Positions 46,891 through 55,480 of a stretch of DNA of 64,000 bases are shown here, piece by piece. The DNA is taken from contig NZ_CP025682.1 of assembly GCF_002872475.1 (NCBI RefSeq), positions 1,674,001 to 1,738,000 on the forward strand. The letters run 5' to 3'. A model generated the notes under the pieces. That model did not search any database. It was not told the origin of the DNA and saw only the letters and a program-made list of their open reading frames with translations. The translations under genes were made by a program, and so were the position numbers. Source of the DNA: Pseudazoarcus pumilus (lineage in GTDB: Bacteria; Pseudomonadota; Gammaproteobacteria; Burkholderiales; Rhodocyclaceae). Each line of letters starts with the position of its first letter. Position 1 is the first letter of the stretch.

Positions 46891-47622
46891 ATGCAAAAGG
46901 ACTATCCGTACGCCCTCATCCAGTTCTACGCAACGGCGCCCTATGCGTGCTCCTATCTGCCCGATCGCACCGCGCGCTCGCAGGTCGCCACGCCCGGCCA
47001 TCTGATCGACACGCCGATCTACAGCGACCTGGTGCGCAACGGCTTCCGTCGCAGCGGCGTGTTCACCTATCGCCCACGCTGCGACAGCTGTCAGGCCTGC
47101 GTGCCGGTGCGCATCCCGGTCGATCGCGCCGCCTACGACCGCAACCAGCGCCGCGTGCTCGCGCGCCATGAACACCTGGTCGCGCACGAGCGCCCCCTCG
47201 AGTTCGACGAGGAGCATTTCGCGCTCTACCAGCGCTACCAGGGTGCGCGCCATGCCGGCGGCGGCATGGATCAGGACAACCGCGAGCAATACACGCAGTT
47301 CCTGCTGCAAAGCCATGTCGACACGCGGCTGGTCGAATTCCGCGAGGACGGCGTGCTGCGCATGGTCAGCGTGATCGATCGTCTCATCGACGGGCTCTCG
47401 GCCGTATACACTTACTACGAGCCCGACGTGCCGCGCACCAGCTACGGCACCTACGGCATCCTGTGGCAGATCGAGACCTGCCGCCGTCTCGGCCTGCCCT
47501 ACCTGTATCTGGGATACTGGATCCGGGAGAGCCCGAAGATGGCCTACAAGAGCCGGTTCCGCCCGCTCGAAGGGCGCATCGACGGGCACTGGCAGGTACT
47601 CCAGGACTTCCTCCGGCCATAG
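46891..47622 (+). CDS. bpt: Aspartate/glutamate leucyltransferase Bpt (Ate1-like)
   Basis: Bpt transfers leucine to N-terminal Asp or Glu, producing a Leu/N-degron; Ate1-like fold. The 243-residue protein has [12 protein letters not shown] near the N-terminus, [27 protein letters not shown] with the conserved Cys cluster, and [23 protein letters not shown] ... [24 protein letters not shown]. Its name in older annotations is arginyltransferase; the leucyl activity is established in bacterial relatives. It is coupled to aat. Confidence 0.95.
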   Translation: MQKDYPYALIQFYATAPYACSYLPDRTARSQVATPGHLIDTPIYSDLVRNGFRRSGVFTYRPRCDSCQACVPVRIPVDRAAYDRNQRRVLARHEHLVAHERPLEFDEEHFALYQRYQGARHAGGGMDQDNREQYTQFLLQSHVDTRLVEFREDGVLRMVSVIDRLIDGLSAVYTYYEPDVPRTSYGTYGILWQIETCRRLGLPYLYLGYWIRESPKMAYKSRFRPLEGRIDGHWQVLQDFLRP

Positions 47623-47634
47623 CGCCACCACGAC

Positions 47635-48672
47635 ATGCTCTATTCCCTGCTGCGCCCCGCGCTCTTCGCCCTCGACCCCGAGGCCGCTCACGACCTGACC
47701 CTGCGCGCGCTGCGTACGGTCGGCCGCATCCTGCCACCTGCGGCGCCGGCCGATGCCGATGCGGTAGAGGTGATGGGCATCCGCTTTCCCAACCGCATCG
47801 GTCTGGCCGCCGGCCTGGACAAGAACGGCGCGGCCATCGACGGCCTCGCGCGCCTGGGCTTCGGCTTTATCGAGATCGGCACCGTCACGCCGCGCGCGCA
47901 GCCGGGCAACCCGCGCCCGCGCCTGTTCCGCATTCCGTCCGCCGAGGCCATCATCAACCGCATGGGCTTCAACAACGACGGCGTCGACGCGCTGCTCGCC
48001 AACGTCATGGCCGCACGCAGCAGCGGCGTGCTGGGCATCAACATCGGCAAGAATTTCGACACACCCATCGAGCGCGCCGCCGACGATTACCTGGCGTGCC
48101 TCGACAAGGTCTACCCGCACGCATCCTATGTGACCGTCAACATCTCCTCGCCGAACACGCAGAACCTGCGCCAGCTGCAGGGCGCGGACGAACTCGATGC
48201 GCTCCTCGGCCGCCTCAAGGCGCGCCAGCACGAACTGGCCGACGGCCACGGGCGCTACGTGCCGCTGGCACTGAAGATCGCGCCCGACCTCGATCACGAG
48301 CAGATCGTCGCCATCGCCGGGTTGTTGCGTCGCCACCGCATCGATGGTGTCATCGCCACCAATACGACGATCGCGCGCGAGCGCGTGCTGGGCCTGCCGC
48401 GAGCCAACGAACAGGGCGGGCTGTCAGGCGCGCCGGTGTTCGACGCCTCGACCGCGGTCGTGCGCCGGCTGTCCGAGCTGCTCGCCGGCGAGGTGCCGAT
48501 CATCGCCGCCGGCGGCGTGATGCGCGCCGACGACGCGCGCGCCAAGCTCGAGGCCGGCGCCCAACTCGTACAGCTGTACACTGGTCTGATCTATCGCGGG
48601 CCGCGACTGGTGCGCGAATGCGTGCGGTGCACGGCCGACTTCGTCGACGCCGCCTCGCCGGCGGCGGCCTGA
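47635..48672 (+). CDS. pyrD: Dihydroorotate dehydrogenase (quinone), class 2
   Basis: It oxidises dihydroorotate to orotate with ubiquinone as acceptor, in pyrimidine synthesis. The 345-residue protein has the class 2 N-terminal extension (helices for membrane contact, residues ~1-40), [60 protein letters not shown] with the catalytic Ser, and [32 protein letters not shown]. It starts 12 bases after bpt. Confidence 0.97.
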   Translation: MLYSLLRPALFALDPEAAHDLTLRALRTVGRILPPAAPADADAVEVMGIRFPNRIGLAAGLDKNGAAIDGLARLGFGFIEIGTVTPRAQPGNPRPRLFRIPSAEAIINRMGFNNDGVDALLANVMAARSSGVLGINIGKNFDTPIERAADDYLACLDKVYPHASYVTVNISSPNTQNLRQLQGADELDALLGRLKARQHELADGHGRYVPLALKIAPDLDHEQIVAIAGLLRRHRIDGVIATNTTIARERVLGLPRANEQGGLSGAPVFDASTAVVRRLSELLAGEVPIIAAGGVMRADDARAKLEAGAQLVQLYTGLIYRGPRLVRECVRCTADFVDAASPAAA

Positions 48673-48722
48673 GGCGGCCCGCCCTCGGACGGATTGGGAA
48701 TATTCCTATAACTGCGACAGGG

Positions 48723-48751
48723 TTGAGTGCTTAATTCCTGCGCGGGATAAT
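48723..48751 (+). promoter_or_regulatory. Promoter of the rnf operon
   Basis: TTGAGT (48723-48728) and GATAAT (48746-48751) are exactly 17 bases apart. The expected transcript start is near 48758, so the leader would be about 18 bases if translation begins at 48776, or nearly absent if it begins at 48761. Confidence 0.65.
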
Positions 48752-48775
48752 CCGGGCCACATGTCGGCATCCACT

Positions 48776-49360
48776 ATGAGCAGCTACTTCTTTCTCGTCA
48801 TCGGCGCAGTCCTCGTCAACAACGTCGTGCTCGTGCGCATGCTCGGGCTGTGCCCGTTCATGGGCGTATCCAAGAAGCTCGAGACGGCGGTGGGCATGGG
48901 TGCGGCCACGACCTTCGTGCTCACCCTGGGCGCCGGCAGCAGCTACCTGATCGACCGCTACCTGCTCGAACCCAACGATCTGGGCTATCTGCGCACGCTG
49001 TGCTTCATCGTCGTGATCGCGGCGATCGTGCAGCTCACCGAGCTCGCCATCGAAAAGACCAGCCCGCTGCTGCACCGCGTGCTGGGCATCTACCTTCCGT
49101 TGATCACGACCAATTGCGCGGTGCTCGGCGTGCCACTGCTCAACGCGGGCATGGCCAACGACTTCGTCGAGTCCCTGCTCTTCGGCTTCGGCTCCTCGGT
49201 GGGCTTCACGCTCGCGCTGGTGCTGTTCGCCGGCATCCGCGAGCGCCTCGACGGTGCCGATGTGCCGCTACCGTTTCGCGGCACGGCCATCGCGATGATC
49301 ACCGCCGGCCTGATGAGTCTTGCCTTCATGGGCTTCGGCGGACTGGACCGCTTCCAGTGA
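48776..49360 (+). CDS. rnfA: Rnf/Rsx complex subunit A
   Basis: An inner-membrane subunit (194 residues, six hydrophobic segments) of the ion-pumping ferredoxin:NAD+ oxidoreductase. The family N-terminus [19 protein letters not shown] and the [20 protein letters not shown] block are intact; RnfA and RnfE together hold a membrane [2Fe-2S] cluster via Cys residues in LCPF and TTNC motifs. An upstream in-frame ATG at 48761 would add five residues without family similarity. First gene of rnfABCDGE. Confidence 0.94.
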   Translation: MSSYFFLVIGAVLVNNVVLVRMLGLCPFMGVSKKLETAVGMGAATTFVLTLGAGSSYLIDRYLLEPNDLGYLRTLCFIVVIAAIVQLTELAIEKTSPLLHRVLGIYLPLITTNCAVLGVPLLNAGMANDFVESLLFGFGSSVGFTLALVLFAGIRERLDGADVPLPFRGTAIAMITAGLMSLAFMGFGGLDRFQ

Positions 49361-49409
49361 TGCGCACGAAGTTCCGATCCCTCGCTTCGTTCCCGCACGA
49401 GGTGCGCCG

Positions 49410-49961
49410 ATGCTGACCGCCCTGCTCGTCATGGCTGGTCTGGCCCTGGTCATCGGTGCCGCCCTGGGTTGGGCGTCGATCCGCTTCAAGGTCGACGCCG
49501 ACCCGCTGGTCGACCAGATCGACGCCATCCTGCCGCAAACCCAATGCGGTCAGTGCGGCTATCCGGGCTGTCGCCCGTATGCAAAGGCGATCGCAGACGG
49601 CGAGGCCGACATCAACCAGTGTCCGCCGGGCGGCGAGGAAGGCATCCGTCATCTGGCCGATCTGCTGGGACGCGAGTTCAAGCCGCTGGACGAGTCGCAC
49701 GGGGTGGAGAAGCCCAAGTCGGTGGCGGTCATCGACGAGGATCTGTGCATCGGCTGCACGCTGTGCATCCAGGCCTGCCCGGTGGATGCCATCGTCGGCG
49801 CCGCCAAGCAGATGCACACCGTGGTCGATCCGCTGTGCACGGGTTGCGAGCTGTGCGTCGCGCCCTGCCCGGTCGATTGCATCTACATGGAGCCGGTGCC
49901 GGAGACGGTCGAGAACTGGAAATGGCGCTACCCCGTGTTCAAGCTGGAGCAGGTGTCGTGA
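49410..49961 (+). CDS. rnfB: Rnf complex subunit B (ferredoxin-like)
   Basis: An iron-sulfur protein of 183 residues with an N-terminal anchor helix (about 1-22). Cysteines: a DUF4123-like [4Fe-4S] set C46/C49/C54/C71 ([10 protein letters not shown] and NQCPPG), then two ferredoxin-type clusters, C113/C116/C119/C123 and C143/C146/C149/C153. Two C-terminal clusters are usual for the beta/gamma type. It transfers electrons within the complex. Its TGA overlaps the rnfC GTG start. Confidence 0.95.
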   Translation: MLTALLVMAGLALVIGAALGWASIRFKVDADPLVDQIDAILPQTQCGQCGYPGCRPYAKAIADGEADINQCPPGGEEGIRHLADLLGREFKPLDESHGVEKPKSVAVIDEDLCIGCTLCIQACPVDAIVGAAKQMHTVVDPLCTGCELCVAPCPVDCIYMEPVPETVENWKWRYPVFKLEQVS

Positions 49962-51766
49962 TCACGAAGCTGTTCGGATTCAACGGCGGCGTCAAGCCCG
50001 CGACCCACAAGGACGACTCGGCGCGCGCGCCCATTATCCGCGCGCCGCTGCCGGCGCGCCTGATCGTGCCGCTGCGCCACAATACGCGCGCCATCGCCCG
50101 CCCCATCGTCGAGATCGGCCAGCACGTGCTCAAGGGCGAGCGCATCGGCGGCGCCGAGGGCGTGCTCGGCACGGCCTGCCATGCGCCCACCTCGGGCACG
50201 GTCGTGGACATCGCTGAACACACCATGCCGCATCCGTCGGGCCTGCCGACGCTGTGCGTGTATATCGAACCCGACGGCGAGGATCGCTGGATCGAGCGCA
50301 AGCCCTTCGACTACGCCAATTGCGGCTGCGGCGACCGGCAGGCGGTCCTCGATTATCTGCGCGACTCGGGCATCGTCGGCATGGGCGGCGCGGCCTTCCC
50401 CAGTCACATCAAGGTCGGCACCAAGCGGGTAGCGCACACGCTCGTGCTCAACGGCGCCGAGTGCGAACCCTGGATCACCTCCGACGACCGGCTGATGCGC
50501 GAGCGCGCCGACAGCATCCTGCGCGGTGCCGAGATCCTCAGCGACCTGCTCGGTGCGCAGCGCATCCTCGTCGGCATCGAGGACAACAAGCCCGAGGCCA
50601 TCGCCGCGATGCGCGAGGCGGCGCAGAAGCTGCCCGTGGCCGAAGTCATCGTGGTGCCCACGCTCTACCCGGCCGGCGGCGAGAAGCAGCTCATCCGCGT
50701 GCTCACCGGCATCGAGATCCCGCACGGCAAGCTCGGCACCGAATTCGGCGTGCAATGCTTCAACGTCGGCACGGCCGAGGCCGTACATCGCGCCTTCGAT
50801 CTGGGCGAGCCGCTGCTCTCACGCGTGGTGACGTTGACCGGCAACGTCGAACGTCCCGGCAACTGGGAGGTGCTCGTCGGCACGCCGATCGAGAATCTGC
50901 TCGAGCTGGTCGGCCCGCGCGCCGACACCGATCGCTACATCCTCGGCGGGCCGATGATGGGCTTCGCCCTGCCCGATCTGTCGGTGCCGGTGGTCAAGGG
51001 GACGAACTGCGTGATCGCCGCTTCCCAGGCGCTCTTTCCCTATCCGCCGCCGGAGCAGCCGTGCATCCGCTGCGGCGCCTGCGCCGAGGCCTGCCCGGCC
51101 GACCTGCAACCGTTCGAGCTGTACTGGTACGCACGCTCGAAGAACTTCGGCAAGGCGCAGGAATATCATCTGTTCGACTGCATCGAGTGCGGTTGCTGTG
51201 CCTACGTGTGCCCGTCGAACATTCCGCTGGTCGATTACTACCGCTTCGCCAAGAGCGAGATCTGGGCGCGCGAACGCGAGCACGACGCGGCCGACGCCGC
51301 GCGCGAGCGCTTCGAGTTCCGCAACTATCGTCAGGAGCGCGAGAAGGCCGAAAAGGCCGCGCGCCTGGCGGCCAAGGCGGCCGAGACCAAGGCGAAGCTC
51401 GCCGCCAGGGGTGAGGGCGAGACGGCGAAAGCCGAGGACGACCCCAAGAAGGCGCTGATCGCTGCCGCCCTGGCTCGCGCCAAGGCGCAGAAGGAGAGCG
51501 TCGCGCCGAAGAACACCGACGACCTGCCGCCCGAAGTGCAGGCCGAGATCGCCGAGATCGACGCGCGCCGCAAGCCACTCACGGGTGAGGAAGTGGCTGC
51601 GCAGGAGGCTGCGGAACCCAGCGCCCGCGAAGCGGGCGAAGCGGCAGCCCACGCGCGCGACGAGGACACGAAGAAGGCGTTGATCACCGCTGCCATCGAA
51701 CGCGCCAAGGAACAGAAGGCAAAACAGGCCGAGCGGCGCGAAACGGCGGAGCGTGACGACAAATGA
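49958..51766 (+). CDS. rnfC: Rnf complex subunit C (FMN/NADH-binding, 4Fe-4S)
   Basis: The peripheral NADH-binding subunit, 602 residues. N-terminal SLBB/barrel-sandwich region, [16 protein letters not shown] and [15 protein letters not shown] for FMN, and two [4Fe-4S] sets [12 protein letters not shown] and [12 protein letters not shown]. The last ~160 residues (about 440-602) are a charged, Ala/Lys/Glu-rich coiled tail with a duplicated motif [17 protein letters not shown] / [17 protein letters not shown]. Start is GTG, overlapping rnfB by four bases; extension upstream is not in frame with family. Confidence 0.93.
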   Translation: MITKLFGFNGGVKPATHKDDSARAPIIRAPLPARLIVPLRHNTRAIARPIVEIGQHVLKGERIGGAEGVLGTACHAPTSGTVVDIAEHTMPHPSGLPTLCVYIEPDGEDRWIERKPFDYANCGCGDRQAVLDYLRDSGIVGMGGAAFPSHIKVGTKRVAHTLVLNGAECEPWITSDDRLMRERADSILRGAEILSDLLGAQRILVGIEDNKPEAIAAMREAAQKLPVAEVIVVPTLYPAGGEKQLIRVLTGIEIPHGKLGTEFGVQCFNVGTAEAVHRAFDLGEPLLSRVVTLTGNVERPGNWEVLVGTPIENLLELVGPRADTDRYILGGPMMGFALPDLSVPVVKGTNCVIAASQALFPYPPPEQPCIRCGACAEACPADLQPFELYWYARSKNFGKAQEYHLFDCIECGCCAYVCPSNIPLVDYYRFAKSEIWAREREHDAADAARERFEFRNYRQEREKAEKAARLAAKAAETKAKLAARGEGETAKAEDDPKKALIAAALARAKAQKESVAPKNTDDLPPEVQAEIAEIDARRKPLTGEEVAAQEAAEPSAREAGEAAAHARDEDTKKALITAAIERAKEQKAKQAERRETAERDDK

Positions 51767-52799
51767 CACGCGACGCGACGGAATCCCGCAGATGATCCAT
51801 TCGCCCTACATCCGCACCGGCGCCAGCGTGCATGCGGTCATGCGCAACGTGCTCATCGCGCTCGTGCCGGGCATCGCCCTCTACGTGTGGCAGATCGGCG
51901 CCGGTATTCTCGTGCAGCTGGCCATCGCCACCGTGGTCGCGCTCGCCGCCGAGGCACTGGTGCTGCGCCTGCGCGCCCGCCCGGTGGGCATCGCGCTGAC
52001 CGACCTGTCGGCGGTGGTCACGGCCTGGCTGGTGGCGCTCAGTTTCCCACCCATCGTGCCGTGGTGGATCACCGCCTTCGGCGTGCTCATCGCCATCGTC
52101 GCGGTCAAGCACCTGTACGGCGGTCTGGGTCAGAACCCGTTCAACCCGGCGATGGTCGGCTACTGCGCGATGATCGTCGCCTTCCCCTCGCTGATGGCGC
52201 AGTGGCCGCCGGCCGGCGCGCTGGACTTCGCCACCCAGCTCGAGCTGATTCTCGGCGGCGTGCGCGAGATCGATGCGATCACCGGCGCGACCGCGCTCGA
52301 TGCGTTGCGCACCGGCCTGCGCGCCGACGACGCGACGGTGCCGCTCGTGATGCAGCGCGAAGCCTTCGGCATGGTGGGCGGGCGCGGCTGGGAATGGATC
52401 GGCCTGGGTTATCTGGCCGGTGGCCTGTGGCTGCTGGCGCGGCGCACCATCACCTGGCACATGCCGGTTGCCTTTCTGGGCACGCTGACGGTCATCTCCG
52501 CACTGATGTGGCTGATCGACCCACAGCAGTTCGCCTCGCCGCTGTTCCACCTGCTCAGCGGCGGCGCGCTGCTCGCCGCCTTCTTCATCGTCACCGATCC
52601 CGTCTCCGGCTCTACGACGCCGCGCGGCAAGCTGATCTTCGCCGCCGGCATCGCCATCATCGCCTACGTGATCCGCAACTGGGGCGCCTTCCCCGAAGGC
52701 ATCGCCTTCGCCGTGCTGCTCATGAACATGTGTGTTCCGCTGATCGACATGAAGACCCAGCCGCCCGTGTTCGGTCACAAGGAGGCGCGCCGCCCATGA
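51753..52799 (+). CDS. rnfD: Rnf complex subunit D (flavinylated membrane subunit)
   Basis: A 348-residue membrane protein with about ten hydrophobic segments. It contains KHLYGGLGQNPFNPAMVGYC and the covalent-FMN attachment site around ITGATALDALR (the Thr of GAT). The GTG at 51753 overlaps rnfC; the ATG at 51792 (MIHSPYIRTGASV) is an equally plausible start, giving 335 residues, close to other RnfD. Followed by rnfG with a four-base overlap. Confidence 0.93.
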   Translation: MTTNDTRRDGIPQMIHSPYIRTGASVHAVMRNVLIALVPGIALYVWQIGAGILVQLAIATVVALAAEALVLRLRARPVGIALTDLSAVVTAWLVALSFPPIVPWWITAFGVLIAIVAVKHLYGGLGQNPFNPAMVGYCAMIVAFPSLMAQWPPAGALDFATQLELILGGVREIDAITGATALDALRTGLRADDATVPLVMQREAFGMVGGRGWEWIGLGYLAGGLWLLARRTITWHMPVAFLGTLTVISALMWLIDPQQFASPLFHLLSGGALLAAFFIVTDPVSGSTTPRGKLIFAAGIAIIAYVIRNWGAFPEGIAFAVLLMNMCVPLIDMKTQPPVFGHKEARRP

Positions 52800-53470
52800 G
52801 TGACGAGCGCTATACGGCCAGCCGCACGGCGCTGCGCACCGCCGGCATCATGCTGGTGTTCACGCTGGTGTTCACGGCGCTGATGGCCGCCACCTACCGG
52901 CTCACCGCGCCGAGCATCGCCGAAGCCGTTCAGACCCACAAGATGCGGCTGATCCACGACATCCTGCCCCCGGGCAGCTACGACAACGATCTGCTCGCCG
53001 ACGTCGTCGAGCTCGGACCCGCGCCCGAACTCGGGCTGGTGCGCGGCGGTCAGGTCTACCGTGCACGTCAGGGTGGCGCACCGGCCGCTCTGGTGCTCGA
53101 CGTGGTCGCACCCGACGGCTATGCCGGGCGCGTCGCGCTGGCCGTGGCCGTGGGCATCGAAGGTCGCGTATCGGGCGTGCGCGTGACCGAGCACGCCGAG
53201 ACGCCGGGGCTGGGCGACTACATCGATCCGGCCAAGGACCGCAATCGCGAGTCCCCCTGGATCGACCAGTTCGAGGGGGCCTCGTTCGCCGGCACCCCGC
53301 CATCGGACTGGCGCGTCACCAAGGATGGCGGCGCCTTCGACTACCATGTGGGTGCGACCATCAGCGCGCGTGCGGTAATCGAGGCCACGCGTCGCGCGCT
53401 GCACTGGGCCACGACGCACCGCGAGGCGCTGTTCGACGCCCCGGCGGGCGCTCGTCTGCAACTGGAGTGA
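52796..53470 (+). CDS. rnfG: Rnf complex subunit G (periplasmic flavoprotein)
   Basis: A 224-residue protein: cytosolic tip, one transmembrane helix (about 13-33), then a periplasmic FMN-binding domain with LGDYIDPAKD and HVGATISARAVIEATRRAL. The flavinylation site is normally [S/T]GAT; here Val precedes GAT, so Thr in the motif is kept but the first position is atypical. An AAGGAGG SD ten bases upstream supports the start. Overlaps rnfD by four bases. Confidence 0.92.
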   Translation: MSDERYTASRTALRTAGIMLVFTLVFTALMAATYRLTAPSIAEAVQTHKMRLIHDILPPGSYDNDLLADVVELGPAPELGLVRGGQVYRARQGGAPAALVLDVVAPDGYAGRVALAVAVGIEGRVSGVRVTEHAETPGLGDYIDPAKDRNRESPWIDQFEGASFAGTPPSDWRVTKDGGAFDYHVGATISARAVIEATRRALHWATTHREALFDAPAGARLQLE

Positions 53471-53475
53471 GAGGC

Positions 53476-54180
53476 ATGGACTGGCAACGATTCCGCGAAA
53501 ACTCGTACAACGGCCTTTGGAAACAGAACCCCGGCCTGGTGCAGTTGCTCGGCCTGTGTCCCATCCTCGCCGTGAGCACCACGCTGGTCAATGCGGTGAG
53601 TCTGGGTCTGGCAACCATCCTCGTGATGGCGGTCGCCAACCTGGCCATCGCGCTGCTGCGCAACTTCATTCCGTACGAGATCCGCATCCCGGTGTTCATC
53701 CTGGTGATCGCCGCGCTGGTGACCATGGTCGACCTGGCCTTCAACGCCTACTTCCATGAGCTCTATCTGGTGCTGGGCATTTTCATTCCGCTGATCGTCA
53801 CCAACTGCATCGTGCTCGCCCGCGTCGAAGCCTATGCCGCCAAGAACGACCCCGTCGCCTCGACCATCGACGGTGTGATGATGGGCCTCGGTCTGGTGTG
53901 GGTGCTGGCCGTGCTCGGCGGCACGCGTGAGCTCATCGGCGCGGGCACACTGTTCGCCGGCATCGACATGATCGTGCCGGCGCTGTCCCACATCGACGTG
54001 TTCGGTCAGGACTACTCGGGCTTCCTGCTGATGATCCTGCCGCCAGGTGCGTTCTTCACGCTGGGCTGCCTGATCGCGCTGTTCAACTGGATCAACGCCC
54101 GCGCCGCGTCCCGCAGCGAGCGCGCGAGCGGAGAGCCGTCGGCAGGCGCGGAGCAGGCCGAAGCCGCGACCGGCGCGTGA
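53476..54180 (+). CDS. rnfE: Rnf complex subunit E
   Basis: A 234-residue membrane protein homologous to RnfA, with six hydrophobic segments and LGLCPILAVSTTLVNAVSLGLA, NFIPYEIRIPVFILVIAALVTMVDL and IVTNCIVLARVEAYAAKN. It closes the rnfABCDGE set. The ATG at 53476 follows a GAGAGG stretch; a GTG at 53467 overlapping rnfG is the alternative. The C-terminus is longer and Ala/Glu-rich. The stop overlaps the nth start by four bases. Confidence 0.94.
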   Translation: MDWQRFRENSYNGLWKQNPGLVQLLGLCPILAVSTTLVNAVSLGLATILVMAVANLAIALLRNFIPYEIRIPVFILVIAALVTMVDLAFNAYFHELYLVLGIFIPLIVTNCIVLARVEAYAAKNDPVASTIDGVMMGLGLVWVLAVLGGTRELIGAGTLFAGIDMIVPALSHIDVFGQDYSGFLLMILPPGAFFTLGCLIALFNWINARAASRSERASGEPSAGAEQAEAATGA

Positions 54181-54809
54181 AGCGCGCAGCCATCGCCGAG
54201 TTCTTCCGTCGGCTGGCGCAGGCCAACCCGAACCCGACCACCGAACTCGAGTACGCCACGCCCTTCCAGCTTCTCGTTGCGGTCGCACTCTCGGCCCAGG
54301 CCACCGACCGCAGCGTGAATCTGTGTACGCGCAAGCTCTTCGCGCTCGCGCCGCGCCCCGAGGACATGCTGACCCTGGGCGAAGCAGGCGTGACCGAATG
54401 CATCCGCACGATCGGCCTGTTCCGCAACAAGGCGAAGAACGTGGTCGCCCTGTCACGCCTGCTGCTCGAACGCCACGGCGGCGAAGTGCCCCACGACCGC
54501 GCCGCACTCGAAGCGCTGCCCGGCGTGGGGCGCAAGACCGCCAACGTGGTGCTCAACACCGTCTTCGGCGATCCGGTGATGGCGGTCGACACCCATATCT
54601 TCCGCCTGTCCAACCGCACGGGGCTCGCGCCCGGCAAGGACGTGCTCGAGGTCGAGCATGCACTGATGCGTCGCGTGCCGAAGGAATACCTGAAGGACGC
54701 GCACCACTGGCTGATTCTCCACGGACGCTACGTGTGCACCGCGCGCAAGCCCGGCTGTGGCCGCTGCATCGTGCGCGACCTGTGCGACTTCCGCGACAAG
54801 GTCGATTGA
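54177..54809 (+). CDS. nth: Endonuclease III
   Basis: A DNA glycosylase/AP lyase for oxidised pyrimidines. The 210-residue protein has the helix-hairpin-helix LPGVGRKTANVV with the catalytic Lys in GRKTA, the catalytic Asp in AVDTHIFRLSNR, and the [4Fe-4S] loop C-x6-C-x2-C-x5-C (CTARKPGCGRCIVRDLC). GTG start. It follows rnfE, an arrangement known from E. coli rsxABCDGE-nth. Confidence 0.97.
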   Translation: MKRAAIAEFFRRLAQANPNPTTELEYATPFQLLVAVALSAQATDRSVNLCTRKLFALAPRPEDMLTLGEAGVTECIRTIGLFRNKAKNVVALSRLLLERHGGEVPHDRAALEALPGVGRKTANVVLNTVFGDPVMAVDTHIFRLSNRTGLAPGKDVLEVEHALMRRVPKEYLKDAHHWLILHGRYVCTARKPGCGRCIVRDLCDFRDKVD

Positions 54810-54879
54810 GTCTCGCGCCATGCCGCCGTCACGCGTTCCGGGTTAGCATGCGGCGTCATCCTGTTTGCGGGAGTCTCCC

Positions 54880-55470
54880 ATGACCACCTGGATCGTCCTC
54901 GGCCTGATCGTTGCGCTCATCGTCTATGTGATCGCGATCTACAACGGCCTCGTCGCGCTGCGCAACCGCGTGCGCAACGCCTTCTCGCAGATCGACGTGC
55001 AGTTGCAGCGGCGCTACGACCTGATCCCCAATCTCGTCGAGACCGCCAAGGGCTATCTCAAGCACGAGCGCGAAACGCTGGAAGCCGTGATCCAGGCGCG
55101 CAACACCGCCAAGGCCGCAGCCAGCCAGGCCGAGGGCGACCCGGCCGACGGCGGCGCGATGCGTGCGCTGATGGGCGCCGAGGCCGCACTCGGCGGCGCG
55201 CTGGGGCGCTTCTTCGCGCTCGCCGAGGCCTATCCGGATCTGAAGGCCAACGAGAACATGGCGCTGCTGCAGGAGGAACTGGCCAGCACCGAGAACCGCA
55301 TCGGCTTCGCCCGCCAGGCCTTCAACGACGCGGTCACGACCTACAACATCAAGCGCGAGTCCTTCCCGGACGGCATCATCGCCAACACCTTCGGCTTCCG
55401 CGCCGCCCAGCAGTGGCAGATGGAGGACACTGCCGCGCGTGCCGCGGTGAAGGTCGATTTCGGCAGCTGA
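54880..55470 (+). CDS. lemA: LemA family protein
   Basis: A 196-residue membrane-anchored coiled-coil protein: an N-terminal helix (about 4-26), then NRVRNAFSQIDVQLQRRYDLIPNLVETAKGY, the family core, and LQEELASTENRIGFARQAFNDAVTTYN. Function is unclear in general; it is often linked to M48 proteases or TPM-domain proteins, as here, 10 bases before the M48 gene. An SD (CGGGAG) precedes the start. Confidence 0.94.
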   Translation: MTTWIVLGLIVALIVYVIAIYNGLVALRNRVRNAFSQIDVQLQRRYDLIPNLVETAKGYLKHERETLEAVIQARNTAKAAASQAEGDPADGGAMRALMGAEAALGGALGRFFALAEAYPDLKANENMALLQEELASTENRIGFARQAFNDAVTTYNIKRESFPDGIIANTFGFRAAQQWQMEDTAARAAVKVDFGS

Positions 55471-55480
55471 CGGGTTCGCC

